Origin: Spirochaetales bacterium
GTDB taxonomy: Bacteria; Spirochaetota; Spirochaetia; DSM-27196; SLAA01
Assembly: GCA_007126415.1 (NCBI GenBank)
Contig: SLBH01000213.1
Location: 1-20,717, forward strand
Length of the DNA: 20,717 bases
Reading direction: 5' to 3'
In this document: positions 14,633 to 20,717 of the stretch, in pieces
Layout: the number at the start of each line of letters is the position of its first letter
How positions within the stretch are numbered: the first letter of the stretch is position 1
Position numbers and translations under genes: made by a program
The notes under the pieces: generated by a model
What the model was told of the DNA's origin: nothing
The model's input: the letters and a program-made list of their open reading frames with translations, nothing else
The model's database searches: none

Positions 14633-15886
14633 GTGAGTGACTCAAACACCGACAAAGTCGAATCGGGGCCGGAGTCTGAGGACGCGTGCAGCCCGCAGGT
14701 CATGGTTCAGGCCGAGGGCGTGTGGAAGGTGTTCGGGCGGAATCCTGAGCGGATTCTCACGCCTCGGTATCGCGATGTGCCCAAGAAGGATCTCCAGCGC
14801 CGAACCGGCTGCGTTATCGCCTTGCGAGACGTAAGTTTCGCGGTCAAGAGCGGCGAGCTGTTTGTTATTATGGGGCTTTCCGGAAGCGGTAAGTCTACAA
14901 TGATCCGGACGCTGCTGCGCTTAGTGGAGCCTACTGCGGGCGCGTTGCGGGTGGCTGATAAAGACGTCGTTGCAATGGACCATGAGGAACTGATCCAGTT
15001 TCGCCGTGACAAGGTTAGCATGGTGTTCCAGAACTACGGACTGTTGCCGCACTACACCGTGTTGGAGAACGCCGCTTACGGACTCAAGTTGCGCGGCAAC
15101 CATAAGGAAGAACGCGAAGCGCGAGCCATTGAAGCACTGAAAACCGTAGGACTTGCGGGGTGGGAAAACTACTACCCCGCGTCGCTGTCGGGCGGTATGC
15201 AGCAGCGGGTTGGGCTTGCTCGAGCGCTTGCCAAGGATCCGGCCATTTTGCTCATGGACGAGCCGTTTAGCGGGCTGGACCCGCTCATCCGGCGGCAGAT
15301 GCAGGACGAGCTGGTGGACCTGCAGGCGGAGCTCGGCAAGACAATCGTGTTTGTCACGCACGATCTGCACGAGGCGCTGAAACTGGGCGATCGCATCGCG
15401 ATCATGCGTGACGGCCGGGTCGTTCAGGTGGCGGACCCTGAAGAAATCCTCAACAACCCCCACGACGAGTACGTCAAGGCTTTCACCCGCGACGCGAGTC
15501 CCGCGCGTGTCTTCACCGCCGCCACGGTGATGGAAGATCCCGAGATTCTTCTCTACCGCCGGCAGGGGCCGCTTACTGCCCGTACTATGATGGAGCATCA
15601 ACGATGCGAGTGGTCGTTCGTGGTCGATCGTAAGAAGCGGTATCTGGGCGTGGCCACACGCGATGTGATCGAGCGGCTCGCCAAAGAAAAGAAACACATC
15701 TTGAATGAAGAAGACCTGCTTTACGTGCAGCCGGTCCCGCCCGACACAGTCATTGAGGACCTCTTCGGCCAGGTCAGTTCCGGGAGCTATCACGTGCCTG
15801 TGACCGACGAGCACGGGCGGTTGCTGGGCGTTGTACGTCCGCGCGCAATTCTCAACGCCCTTTCAACAGAGGATGCCGATGCGTGA
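14633..15886 (+). CDS. opuAA: ABC importer ATPase with C-terminal CBS domains (OpuAA/ProV type)
   Basis: 417 residues. N-terminal nucleotide-binding domain with Walker A GLSGSGKST (81-89), Q-loop Gln133 in MVFQNYGLLPH, signature LSGGMQQR (185-192), Walker B ILLMDEPFSGLD from 205, and H-loop H243 in FVTHDLHEA. The ProV-specific insertion before Walker A (GRNPERILTPRYRDVPKKDL) is present. From about residue 285 to the end are tandem CBS-type sequences (ARTMMEHQRCEWSFVVDRK; YHVPVTDEHGRLLGVVR) that in this family sense ionic strength or nucleotides. It starts at GTG, 11 bases after the binding-protein gene, without an evident ribosome binding site, so translation is probably coupled. Its stop overlaps the permease start by 8 bases. 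Confidence 0.93.
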   Translation: MSDSNTDKVESGPESEDACSPQVMVQAEGVWKVFGRNPERILTPRYRDVPKKDLQRRTGCVIALRDVSFAVKSGELFVIMGLSGSGKSTMIRTLLRLVEPTAGALRVADKDVVAMDHEELIQFRRDKVSMVFQNYGLLPHYTVLENAAYGLKLRGNHKEEREARAIEALKTVGLAGWENYYPASLSGGMQQRVGLARALAKDPAILLMDEPFSGLDPLIRRQMQDELVDLQAELGKTIVFVTHDLHEALKLGDRIAIMRDGRVVQVADPEEILNNPHDEYVKAFTRDASPARVFTAATVMEDPEILLYRRQGPLTARTMMEHQRCEWSFVVDRKKRYLGVATRDVIERLAKEKKHILNEEDLLYVQPVPPDTVIEDLFGQVSSGSYHVPVTDEHGRLLGVVRPRAILNALSTEDADA

Positions 15887-16799
15887 TTTCCCCGAATGGA
15901 TCAGAATCCCTGTCGCAGACTGGGTGGACACCGGTATGTACTGGATCCTGGCAAACCTTGGCGGCGTCTTTGACTGGATAGGCTCGATTGGGTTGCAGGT
16001 ACTGCTCGTGGTGGAACGGGCGTTGGTGTTTGTTCCGTGGTGGGTAGCAATTATTGCGATTGGTCTACTGGCGCGGCGGGCAATCGGCAGCACGCGTGCG
16101 GCGGCGGCGATTGCCGTAATGCTGTTCCTCGTCGGCGCGTTCGGGTATTGGGCGGAAGCGATGAACACGCTGTCGGTTGTAATCGTCTCCGTCGCGTTTT
16201 CCGTCGCGCTTGGAATACCGCTCGGTATCCTCATGGCATGGAGTAACCCGGTACGAAACATCGTCACACCGGTTCTCGACGCAATGCAGACCATGCCGTC
16301 GTTTGTTTACCTAATTCCGGCGCTGATGCTGTTCGGCCTTGGACGGGTGCCGGCCACCTTTGCGACGATCGTCTATGCAATTCCACCGGTGATTCGACTT
16401 ACCAACGTAGGGATCCGTGAGGTCTCGCCGGCGGTTATCGAGGCCTCCAAAGCGTTTGGGGCGGACCGCTGGAATCTGTTGTTCGACGTGCAGTTGCCGC
16501 TGGCGCGGCCGTCCATTCTGGTGGGCATCAACCAAACCACGATGATGGCGCTCGCTATGGTGGTAATCGGGTCCATGATCGGTAATCGTGGGCTTGGTAT
16601 GGAAGTCCTTCTGGCGATCAACCGCGTCAATATCGGTCAGGGTTTTGAGGCGGGAATCTCGATCGTTTTTCTCGCTATCATCATCGACAGAATCACCAAC
16701 GCCTTCGCTAAAGCCAAAACGGTCGAGGTCGCCATGGGCGAGGGCGACGATGAAGAGGAACACGAAGAGGCATCGGGCGCCGCGGCGAGACACGGCTGA
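15879..16799 (+). CDS. opuAB: ABC importer permease (OpuAB/ProW type)
   Basis: 306 residues of a binding-protein-dependent transport inner-membrane protein with about six or seven membrane segments (for instance LVVERALVFVPWWVAIIAIG and AAIAVMLFLVGAFGYWAEA). The EAA loop that contacts the ATPase is clear: VSPAVIEASKAFGADRWNLL, followed by VQLPLARPSILVGINQT. The C-terminus ends in a very acidic stretch (GEGDDEEEHEEASG), unusual but near the membrane exit. ATG 15879 is chosen because AGAGGA lies five bases upstream; ATG 15873 overlaps that site. The gene overlaps the ATPase by 8 bases. Confidence 0.92.
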   Translation: MRDFPEWIRIPVADWVDTGMYWILANLGGVFDWIGSIGLQVLLVVERALVFVPWWVAIIAIGLLARRAIGSTRAAAAIAVMLFLVGAFGYWAEAMNTLSVVIVSVAFSVALGIPLGILMAWSNPVRNIVTPVLDAMQTMPSFVYLIPALMLFGLGRVPATFATIVYAIPPVIRLTNVGIREVSPAVIEASKAFGADRWNLLFDVQLPLARPSILVGINQTTMMALAMVVIGSMIGNRGLGMEVLLAINRVNIGQGFEAGISIVFLAIIIDRITNAFAKAKTVEVAMGEGDDEEEHEEASGAAARHG

Positions 16800-16819
16800 C
16801 ACCGCCGAGAGGCACCGCG

Positions 16820-18229
16820 ATGTCTGATTGGGACGAGACCTTCGACGTGATTGTAGTAGGAGCCGGGTTCGCCGGCCTCACGGCTGCCGTTGAGGCGCGC
16901 ACTGCGGGCGCGTCCGTGGTGGTGATCGAGAAGATGAAGGCTCCCGGGGGCAATTCCGTTATCAGCGACGGAGGTGTGGCCGCTGCGGGCACCGCACTCC
17001 AGGAAAGCTCCGGCATCCAAGACTCGCCCGAACTCTTCTACCGAGACATGCTCAAAGCGGGCATGGGGCTCAACCATCCGGCCTTGGTTCGTGTCCTGAC
17101 CGAAAAGTCCGCTGAAGCCTTTCAGTGGTCGGCGGATTACCTGGGAGTGCAGTACCTCAAACGGGTGGACCGTTTCGGCGGCCACTCGCTGCCTCGCTGC
17201 TACGCCGCGGAGGGAATCACCGGCGCCACGATCATCAAGGCGCTCGTGACAAAAGCCGCAGAGCTCGGCGTGTCGGTCAGAACGGCGACCTCGCTGTCCA
17301 CTCTCGTGACGGATGAGCGCAGGGTTTGCGGAGTAGTTGTCGAAGAGGGGTACGACGCTCGAAAGAAAACCGGCACAAACACTAAACGGGTAAAGGCCGA
17401 ACGTGCGGTAGTCGTCGCCACCGGCGGATTCGGTGCTGATGTGCCATTCCGTTCGACGCAGGCCCCCCGATTATCCCAGGAAGTAGATACAACCAATCAC
17501 AAGTTCGCGACCGCAGAAGCGCTGGTGACGTTGCTTAGGATTGGCTCAACTCCCGTCCATCTGTCGCATATCCAGCTCGGCCCCTGGGCATCCCCGGATG
17601 AGAAGGGGTTCGGCAGCGGACCGCTCTTTGCCGACTACATAGGGTTTCTGTACGGTATACTCGTACATCCGCTCACCGCGACACGGTTTGTGAACGAGCA
17701 ATCCGACCGCAAACTGCTCAGCGAGGCCGTGATGGAGATCGGCTCGCCCTGCGTTTGCATCAGCGACCAGGCGGCGGTCACGCGGTCGGGCTGGAATATA
17801 GACAGGGCGCTTCGAAAGAACGTTGTCCAAACGTTCGGCACCCTTGAAGAGCTTGCATGCCGGTATAACCTGCCCGCGCAACCGCTGCTTCGCACTGTGG
17901 AGCGTTTCAACGCGGCTGTGAGTAGGGGGGGCGACGATGAGTTCGGACGGCCCATCCTCACCGATTCGCCCCCTATTCAACATCCCCCATACTTTGCGAT
18001 GAGGATCTGGCCCAAAGTTCATTACACGATGGGCGGCGTGCGGATCGATGAGCGCGCCCAGGTTATCGCTCTGGATCACAGACCGATACAAGGATTGTAC
18101 GCCGCCGGCGAGGTCACCGGAGGTGTGCACGGCGCCTGCCGCCTGGGAAGCTGCGCTATTACCGACTGCCTGGTCTTCGGCAGAATCGCCGGCAAGAACG
18201 CCGCTTTGGCCGGCCACCTCGACGGGTGA
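16820..18229 (+). CDS. Fumarate/urocanate-reductase-type FAD flavoprotein
   Basis: 469 residues of the FAD_binding_2 family. The dinucleotide-binding motif GAGFAG is at 14-19 with E37 for the ribose, followed by PGGNSVISDGG. Residues that carry catalysis in soluble fumarate reductases have counterparts: R297 in RFVNEQSDR (proton donor), H401 in KVHYTMGG, R441 in HGACRLGS, and possibly H250 in LSHIQLGPW. The C-terminal GLYAAGEVTGGVHGA motif is intact. There is no signal peptide, no heme motif and no FMN-attachment domain, so it is a bare cytoplasmic flavin subunit that needs an external electron donor. It follows the permease by 20 bases with AGAGG upstream, so it belongs to the operon. It is not NadB-like. 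Substrate is probably an alpha,beta-unsaturated carboxylate. Confidence 0.85.
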   Translation: MSDWDETFDVIVVGAGFAGLTAAVEARTAGASVVVIEKMKAPGGNSVISDGGVAAAGTALQESSGIQDSPELFYRDMLKAGMGLNHPALVRVLTEKSAEAFQWSADYLGVQYLKRVDRFGGHSLPRCYAAEGITGATIIKALVTKAAELGVSVRTATSLSTLVTDERRVCGVVVEEGYDARKKTGTNTKRVKAERAVVVATGGFGADVPFRSTQAPRLSQEVDTTNHKFATAEALVTLLRIGSTPVHLSHIQLGPWASPDEKGFGSGPLFADYIGFLYGILVHPLTATRFVNEQSDRKLLSEAVMEIGSPCVCISDQAAVTRSGWNIDRALRKNVVQTFGTLEELACRYNLPAQPLLRTVERFNAAVSRGGDDEFGRPILTDSPPIQHPPYFAMRIWPKVHYTMGGVRIDERAQVIALDHRPIQGLYAAGEVTGGVHGACRLGSCAITDCLVFGRIAGKNAALAGHLDG

Positions 18230-18296
18230 CGCGCGGGGCGGGCGGGGTAGCTCGTGCTGTTCTGATGCGTCCATACACCGTAGACAAAGCTCACCA

Positions 18297-18327
18297 CGTT
18301 ACCCGTGTCACTGAGAAACTGGTAACG
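18297..18327. repeat. 7-bp inverted repeat between convergent genes
   Basis: CGTTACC (18297-18303) and GGTAACG (18321-18327) around a 17-base loop, between the flavoprotein stop and the converging TfoX-like gene. It lacks a T-run directly behind it, so a terminator role is uncertain. Confidence 0.3.
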
Positions 18328-18332
18328 CCTGC

Positions 18333-18578
18333 TCAACCGCTTTTCTTCTTCGGTTTTCTTTTGGTAGGAACCGGAATCACCTGGTCCAGCTCTTCTATAG
18401 CGCTCAACTGCCGTATGCATTCGAGTTGCTTCACAAAAACGGTGTTATCACACACGAGTAACAATGGTTTATCATTCACATGGACCATGTACTCGCCAAA
18501 CATCTTTCTGTATCGTACCGTCCGGTCGTCTTCGATCTGGCCACATACGAACTCGACATACTCTTGCGTCGTTGCCAT
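18333..18578 (-). CDS. TfoX N-terminal-domain protein, internally shortened
   Basis: 81 residues starting MATTQEYVEFVCGQIEDD, then RYRKMFGEYMVHVNDKPLLL and DNTVFVKQL: the TfoX_N domain, a small protein often called a competence-regulator-like protein, of unknown biochemical role in most bacteria. Usual members are 105-115 residues; the segment carrying the GYPYxGAKxHY motif is missing. After VKQLECIRQLS the sequence goes straight to the family's C-terminal helix and basic tail (IEELDQVIPVPTKRKPKKK). The frame is kept, so a shortened protein may still be made. ATG 18578 has GAGGAG upstream. Divergent from the AraC-type gene across a palindromic region. Confidence 0.75.
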   Translation of the reverse strand: MATTQEYVEFVCGQIEDDRTVRYRKMFGEYMVHVNDKPLLLVCDNTVFVKQLECIRQLSAIEELDQVIPVPTKRKPKKKSG

Positions 18579-18625
18579 ATTACTCCTCGCTCGTTCGATG
18601 AAGATAGTATCGCTATTATCCCAAA

Positions 18626-18651
18626 GCATCTTGCCACTCAGTGGAAGATGC
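18626..18651. promoter_or_regulatory. 26-bp interrupted palindrome between divergent genes
   Basis: GCATCTT (18626-18632) pairs with AAGATGC (18645-18651), and inside CCACT pairs with AGTGG around a single C. It covers a TTGCCA -35-like element (18631-18636) for the AraC-type gene, with TGATAT 17 bases further on, and lies just upstream of a TGGGATAAT extended -10-like element for the TfoX-like gene. A shared operator is likely. Confidence 0.5.
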
Positions 18652-18695
18652 TGTGATATCATCTGCACAGAACACACGACCCGAGGGTGGAAGAC

Positions 18696-19382
18696 GTGGC
18701 AGTACCATCGACAGGAACTCCGATACTTGAACGTTGGACCTACCGGTCTCCAGACACTATCCCCCGCTTCATTATCCCCGACGGATGCCAAGACCTCATT
18801 CACTGGAGCGTTCCAGGCGAAAGACCAAGATGGTCGCTCTCACTCCTTCAGGACGGCATTATGACCGCCGGGATCCCACAGGGTGCTGAGTTAGTGGGTT
18901 ATCGGTTTGTTCCCGGGACGGAACTACCCAAGCCGGCCCTGCAAAACCTGATGCATGACCGGTCTGAGGACCCTGACTTCACCATCATACGAGTTGCAGA
19001 TGCCGTGGTGTGCGACCTTCGAGTTACTGAAGCGCTCTCGGCCATAGCTGAGCTCCCGGTGAGTGTAGAGGAGACTGCCGGTGCGCTTGGTGTGTCGCGG
19101 CGGACACTGGAGCGGCTGCTGCGGAGGCACACAGGCAGGTCACCAGTCTTCTGGTCTCAGCTCGCGCGTGTCCGGGCGGCTGCACGAGCGGTTGTCGCGG
19201 GCCACTCCCAGGCTGAGCTTGCATACAAGGTCGGTTACTCCGACCAGGCGCATATGTCCCGTGCCGTTCGCCGCTGGTTCGGCGTAAGCCCAACCAAGCT
19301 TATACATCGACCGGACCTGACCGAGCAGCTCTTTGTTCCCGGCTACGATGCAGCTACCGGTGAGCAGATCTCCACCAGATAA
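18696..19382 (+). CDS. AraC-family transcriptional regulator (DUF6597-type sensor domain)
   Basis: About 228 residues. The N-terminal part carries the RFIIPDGCQDLIHW motif typical of the DUF6597-like domain found on AraC regulators. The C-terminal two-helix-turn-helix domain is clear: SVEETAGALGVSRRTLERLL for the first and HSQAELAYKVGYSDQAHMSR for the second, with the RAVRRWFGVSPTKL end. The start is uncertain: GTG 18687 and GTG 18696 are both in frame; 18696 is preferred because GAGGG lies 8 bases upstream. The 3' end overlaps the converging VOC gene by 40 bases. It may regulate itself and the divergent TfoX-like gene through the palindrome at 18626-18651. Confidence 0.85.
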   Translation: MAVPSTGTPILERWTYRSPDTIPRFIIPDGCQDLIHWSVPGERPRWSLSLLQDGIMTAGIPQGAELVGYRFVPGTELPKPALQNLMHDRSEDPDFTIIRVADAVVCDLRVTEALSAIAELPVSVEETAGALGVSRRTLERLLRRHTGRSPVFWSQLARVRAAARAVVAGHSQAELAYKVGYSDQAHMSRAVRRWFGVSPTKLIHRPDLTEQLFVPGYDAATGEQISTR

Positions 19383-19741
19383 CCGTCGGGATCGCTTACG
19401 TAGGAGGTCGTCTGCCCCCAGGCCTCTTCCTTGACCTCCTGCACCACGGCGGCCCCAGCACGAACCGCACGAGACAGCGCACCCGGAACATCATCAACCT
19501 CAAAAGCAATCTCGAAACTCGGTCGCGCCGGATCGGGTGTGCGTGGGTTCTTCCCCAGGTGCTGCATGAGTGTCCGCGATGAGAACGAGAGCGTGGTCTC
19601 ACCGGACTTCATCTCGCCGTAATCACCGCTTTCGTGAATAAAACCCGCGGTGAGATCAAAGGCTTCCGCGTAGAACTTTCTCGACGCTGCGACATCCTCA
19701 ACAAAAAAAATCACGTACTTCAGTTTGGCTATCATGCCCAT
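19343..19741 (-). CDS. Single-domain VOC (glyoxalase/bleomycin-resistance-like) protein
   Basis: About 132 residues with one VOC fold: IAKLKYVIFFVEDVAASRKF at the start, EIAFEVDDVPGALSRAVRAG in the middle, and the characteristic end TSYVSDPDGYLVEICSP. The latter carries the conserved Glu (VEI) metal ligand; the His usually found near the N-terminal strand is replaced in KYVIFFVED. Members bind metal and act on small molecules such as glutathione adducts or antibiotics; no substrate can be named. ATG 19741 is favoured by GGTGAA upstream; ATG 19735 or 19750 are possible. Its 3' end overlaps the AraC-type gene tail by 40 bases. Confidence 0.85.
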   Translation of the reverse strand: MGMIAKLKYVIFFVEDVAASRKFYAEAFDLTAGFIHESGDYGEMKSGETTLSFSSRTLMQHLGKNPRTPDPARPSFEIAFEVDDVPGALSRAVRAGAAVVQEVKEEAWGQTTSYVSDPDGYLVEICSPVAAS

Positions 19742-19746
19742 AGTAT

Positions 19747-19929
19747 TCACCGCAACCGGGGGCCTTGTCTTGAATAAATGCGACGGTTCACAGAGGATAC
19801 ATGCAACAAATTAGGTGCGGCAAGGTCTGCGGGCGCAGTTTCGTATCTGAAGTATCGCGCGAGCACCTCTACCGTAACCGCGCCTTCGGTCGAGGGCCGC
19901 CCCGGAACCGGCAGGAGCGACTGAACCAC
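19747..19929 (-). CDS. Possible 60-residue ORF
   Basis: A GTG-started frame fits tightly between the SagB-type gene and the VOC gene. The translation includes TVEVLARYFRYETAPADLAA, which is not obviously random, but no family is recognised and no good ribosome binding site is seen. It could be a small gene, a decayed fragment, or spacer. Confidence 0.2.
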   Translation of the reverse strand: MVQSLLPVPGRPSTEGAVTVEVLARYFRYETAPADLAAPNLLHVSSVNRRIYSRQGPRLR

Positions 19930-19947
19930 CTGCTTCCCGGCAAACTC

Positions 19948-20664
19948 CTATTCTCCGGGCACCCCGACCGGCATTATCATTAACGGGGCCCCGTCTGTAG
20001 CTATTATTTCTGCTACCAGGTCATCTTCGAACGCTCCGATAGCTACAGTACCCAAACCAAGTTCTTCACAAATGAGGTGGATATTCTGTGAAGCATAACC
20101 GCTTTCCATGTGCACGTATCTCTCTCCCCGCTCGCCATACGTAGCCGTTGTTCGCCCATAATGCGCCGCCATAACCACGATCAAAGGAGCGTCGGCTATG
20201 AACTGCTGATCTAACGCCGCAGAAGCCAACTCACTGCGCCTGTCACCGATACCCACCATTTCTAAAGCGTGTTGTTCGTGATCGTAACGGTAAATGCCTG
20301 CTGCCAGATCGTCTACATCACCGGCCACCAAGTAATGGTCAAGGGCATACGTTCCCCCTGCCGAGGGCGCTGTACGGGTTGCTCCGGTGATACCATCCAC
20401 GTTGATCCCCCCGGCAGCCCAAAGCAGTTCACCGGCAATATCCAGACTCAAACTGTCACCGGTAAATCGGCGGCGGGAAACCCGCTCGTAAAGAGCTCCC
20501 GATACAGTTTGTTCACCTACTTGCGGGTCCGGTAATTCAACAAGCTCGTTTGTAACAAGATCATTTTCTTCATTTCCTAAAAGGGCTTCATCAACCGGGG
20601 GATCAGCTTCAGGAACGCAGCTTACCACCGAAATTATTAACGTTAGAAGGCAAGCTATTCTCAT
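19948..20664 (-). CDS. SagB-type nitroreductase-fold lipoprotein
   Basis: 238 residues. The first 16 form a lipoprotein signal: MRIACLLTLIISVVSC with lipobox V-V-S-C and modified C16, followed by an acidic linker (PEADPPVDEALLGNEEND). The rest is a SagB-type dehydrogenase domain of the nitroreductase superfamily: YERVSRRRFTGDSLS (FMN-phosphate-binding arginines), GELLWAAGGI, the RTAPSAGGTYALDHYLVAG motif, and ESGYASQNIHLICEELGLGT with the C-terminal MIMPVGVPGE. It should be an FMN oxidoreductase held to a membrane outside the cytoplasm. No cyclodehydratase or precursor peptide gene is nearby. ATG 20664 is placed 7 bases after AGGAGGT; a TTG at 20670 is too close. Confidence 0.85.
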   Translation of the reverse strand: MRIACLLTLIISVVSCVPEADPPVDEALLGNEENDLVTNELVELPDPQVGEQTVSGALYERVSRRRFTGDSLSLDIAGELLWAAGGINVDGITGATRTAPSAGGTYALDHYLVAGDVDDLAAGIYRYDHEQHALEMVGIGDRRSELASAALDQQFIADAPLIVVMAAHYGRTTATYGERGERYVHMESGYASQNIHLICEELGLGTVAIGAFEDDLVAEIIATDGAPLMIMPVGVPGE

Positions 20665-20672
20665 TCCCAATA

Positions 20673-20710
20673 CCTCCTACCTCCATAAGTAATGCGTTAA
20701 TTGTAGGAGG
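20673..20710. repeat. 8-bp inverted repeat upstream of the SagB-type gene
   Basis: CCTCCTAC (20673-20680) and GTAGGAGG (20703-20710) flank 22 bases. On the minus strand the arm nearer the gene is the ribosome binding site itself, so the hairpin could hide it in mRNA. Confidence 0.45.
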
Positions 20711-20717
20711 AGTTATC

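Noticed and set aside
13674..14645. 323-codon minus-strand frame opposite the binding-protein gene
   Set aside because: Antisense shadow of a strongly supported OpuAC-type gene; its translation has no recognisable domain and lacks a ribosome binding site.
14921..15814. 297-codon minus-strand frame opposite the ATPase
   Set aside because: Antisense shadow of the ABC ATPase, caused by GC-rich codon structure.
16820..18229. Flavoprotein as L-aspartate oxidase (NadB)
   Set aside because: It lies far from nadA-nadC, is in the opu operon, and its C-terminus and active-site residues follow the fumarate/urocanate reductase pattern.
17546..18274. 242-codon minus-strand frame opposite the flavoprotein
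   Set aside because: Shadow of the FAD protein; no family features of its own.
1..20717. CRISPR arrays, tRNA or rRNA genes
   Set aside because: I looked for regularly spaced repeats and for conserved tRNA or rRNA segments and saw none; a covariance-model scan would be decisive.

Overview
The window reads as bacterial chromosome of moderately high GC (mid to high 50s percent by eye) from a Gram-negative-type cell: it has cleavable signal peptides, a lipoprotein signal and an ABC importer with a separate secreted binding protein. No rRNA or tRNA is present, so taxonomy is inference. The gene mix (GPH sugar symporter, NrtR with nadA-nadC, OpuA-type importer, many decayed genes) and the signal-peptide style would suit a free-living spirochaete, but I hold that only weakly.

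Layout. 1-1150: a VapBC toxin-antitoxin pair, then a gutted IS3-family transposase. 1227-3058: a two-domain VOC (PhnB-like) protein on the minus strand, a possible 55-residue ORF, and a Tag-type 3-methyladenine glycosylase. 3117-4500: a gene graveyard holding a frameshifted membrane protein overlapping a shortened winged-helix regulator, the C-terminal end of a tyrosine recombinase, and minus-strand coding remnants that carry a 36-bp perfect palindrome. 4602-5681: a COG4324-type predicted aminopeptidase. 5857-7191: a nearly complete IS4-family element (DUF4372 transposase) whose right end abuts a beheaded GGDEF gene. 7637-9001: a GPH sugar symporter broken by one in-frame stop. 9085-12106: an NAD module, nrtR followed by nadA and nadC overlapping by 4 bp. 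12299-13051: a class III aminotransferase remnant lacking its N-terminus and an internal block. 13094-13327: a small unknown minus-strand gene. 13641-18229: a likely four-gene operon of OpuA-type binding protein, CBS-containing ATPase, permease, and a fumarate/urocanate-reductase-type flavoprotein. 18333-20664: a shortened TfoX-N protein, an AraC-type regulator, a small VOC protein, and a lipoprotein-anchored SagB-type nitroreductase.

How the parts work together. NrtR is expected to repress NAD synthesis genes, and the nadA promoter carries a 10-bp inverted repeat covering both the -10 and the ribosome binding site, which makes it the obvious operator candidate. The importer-flavoprotein operon suggests uptake of a quaternary ammonium compound coupled to reduction of an unsaturated acid in the cytoplasm. 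This is the most interesting functional hypothesis in the window.

The other theme is erosion. At least eight loci are broken or shortened by frameshift, nonsense, internal deletion or truncation, several leaving otherwise well-preserved flanks, so the decay looks recent.
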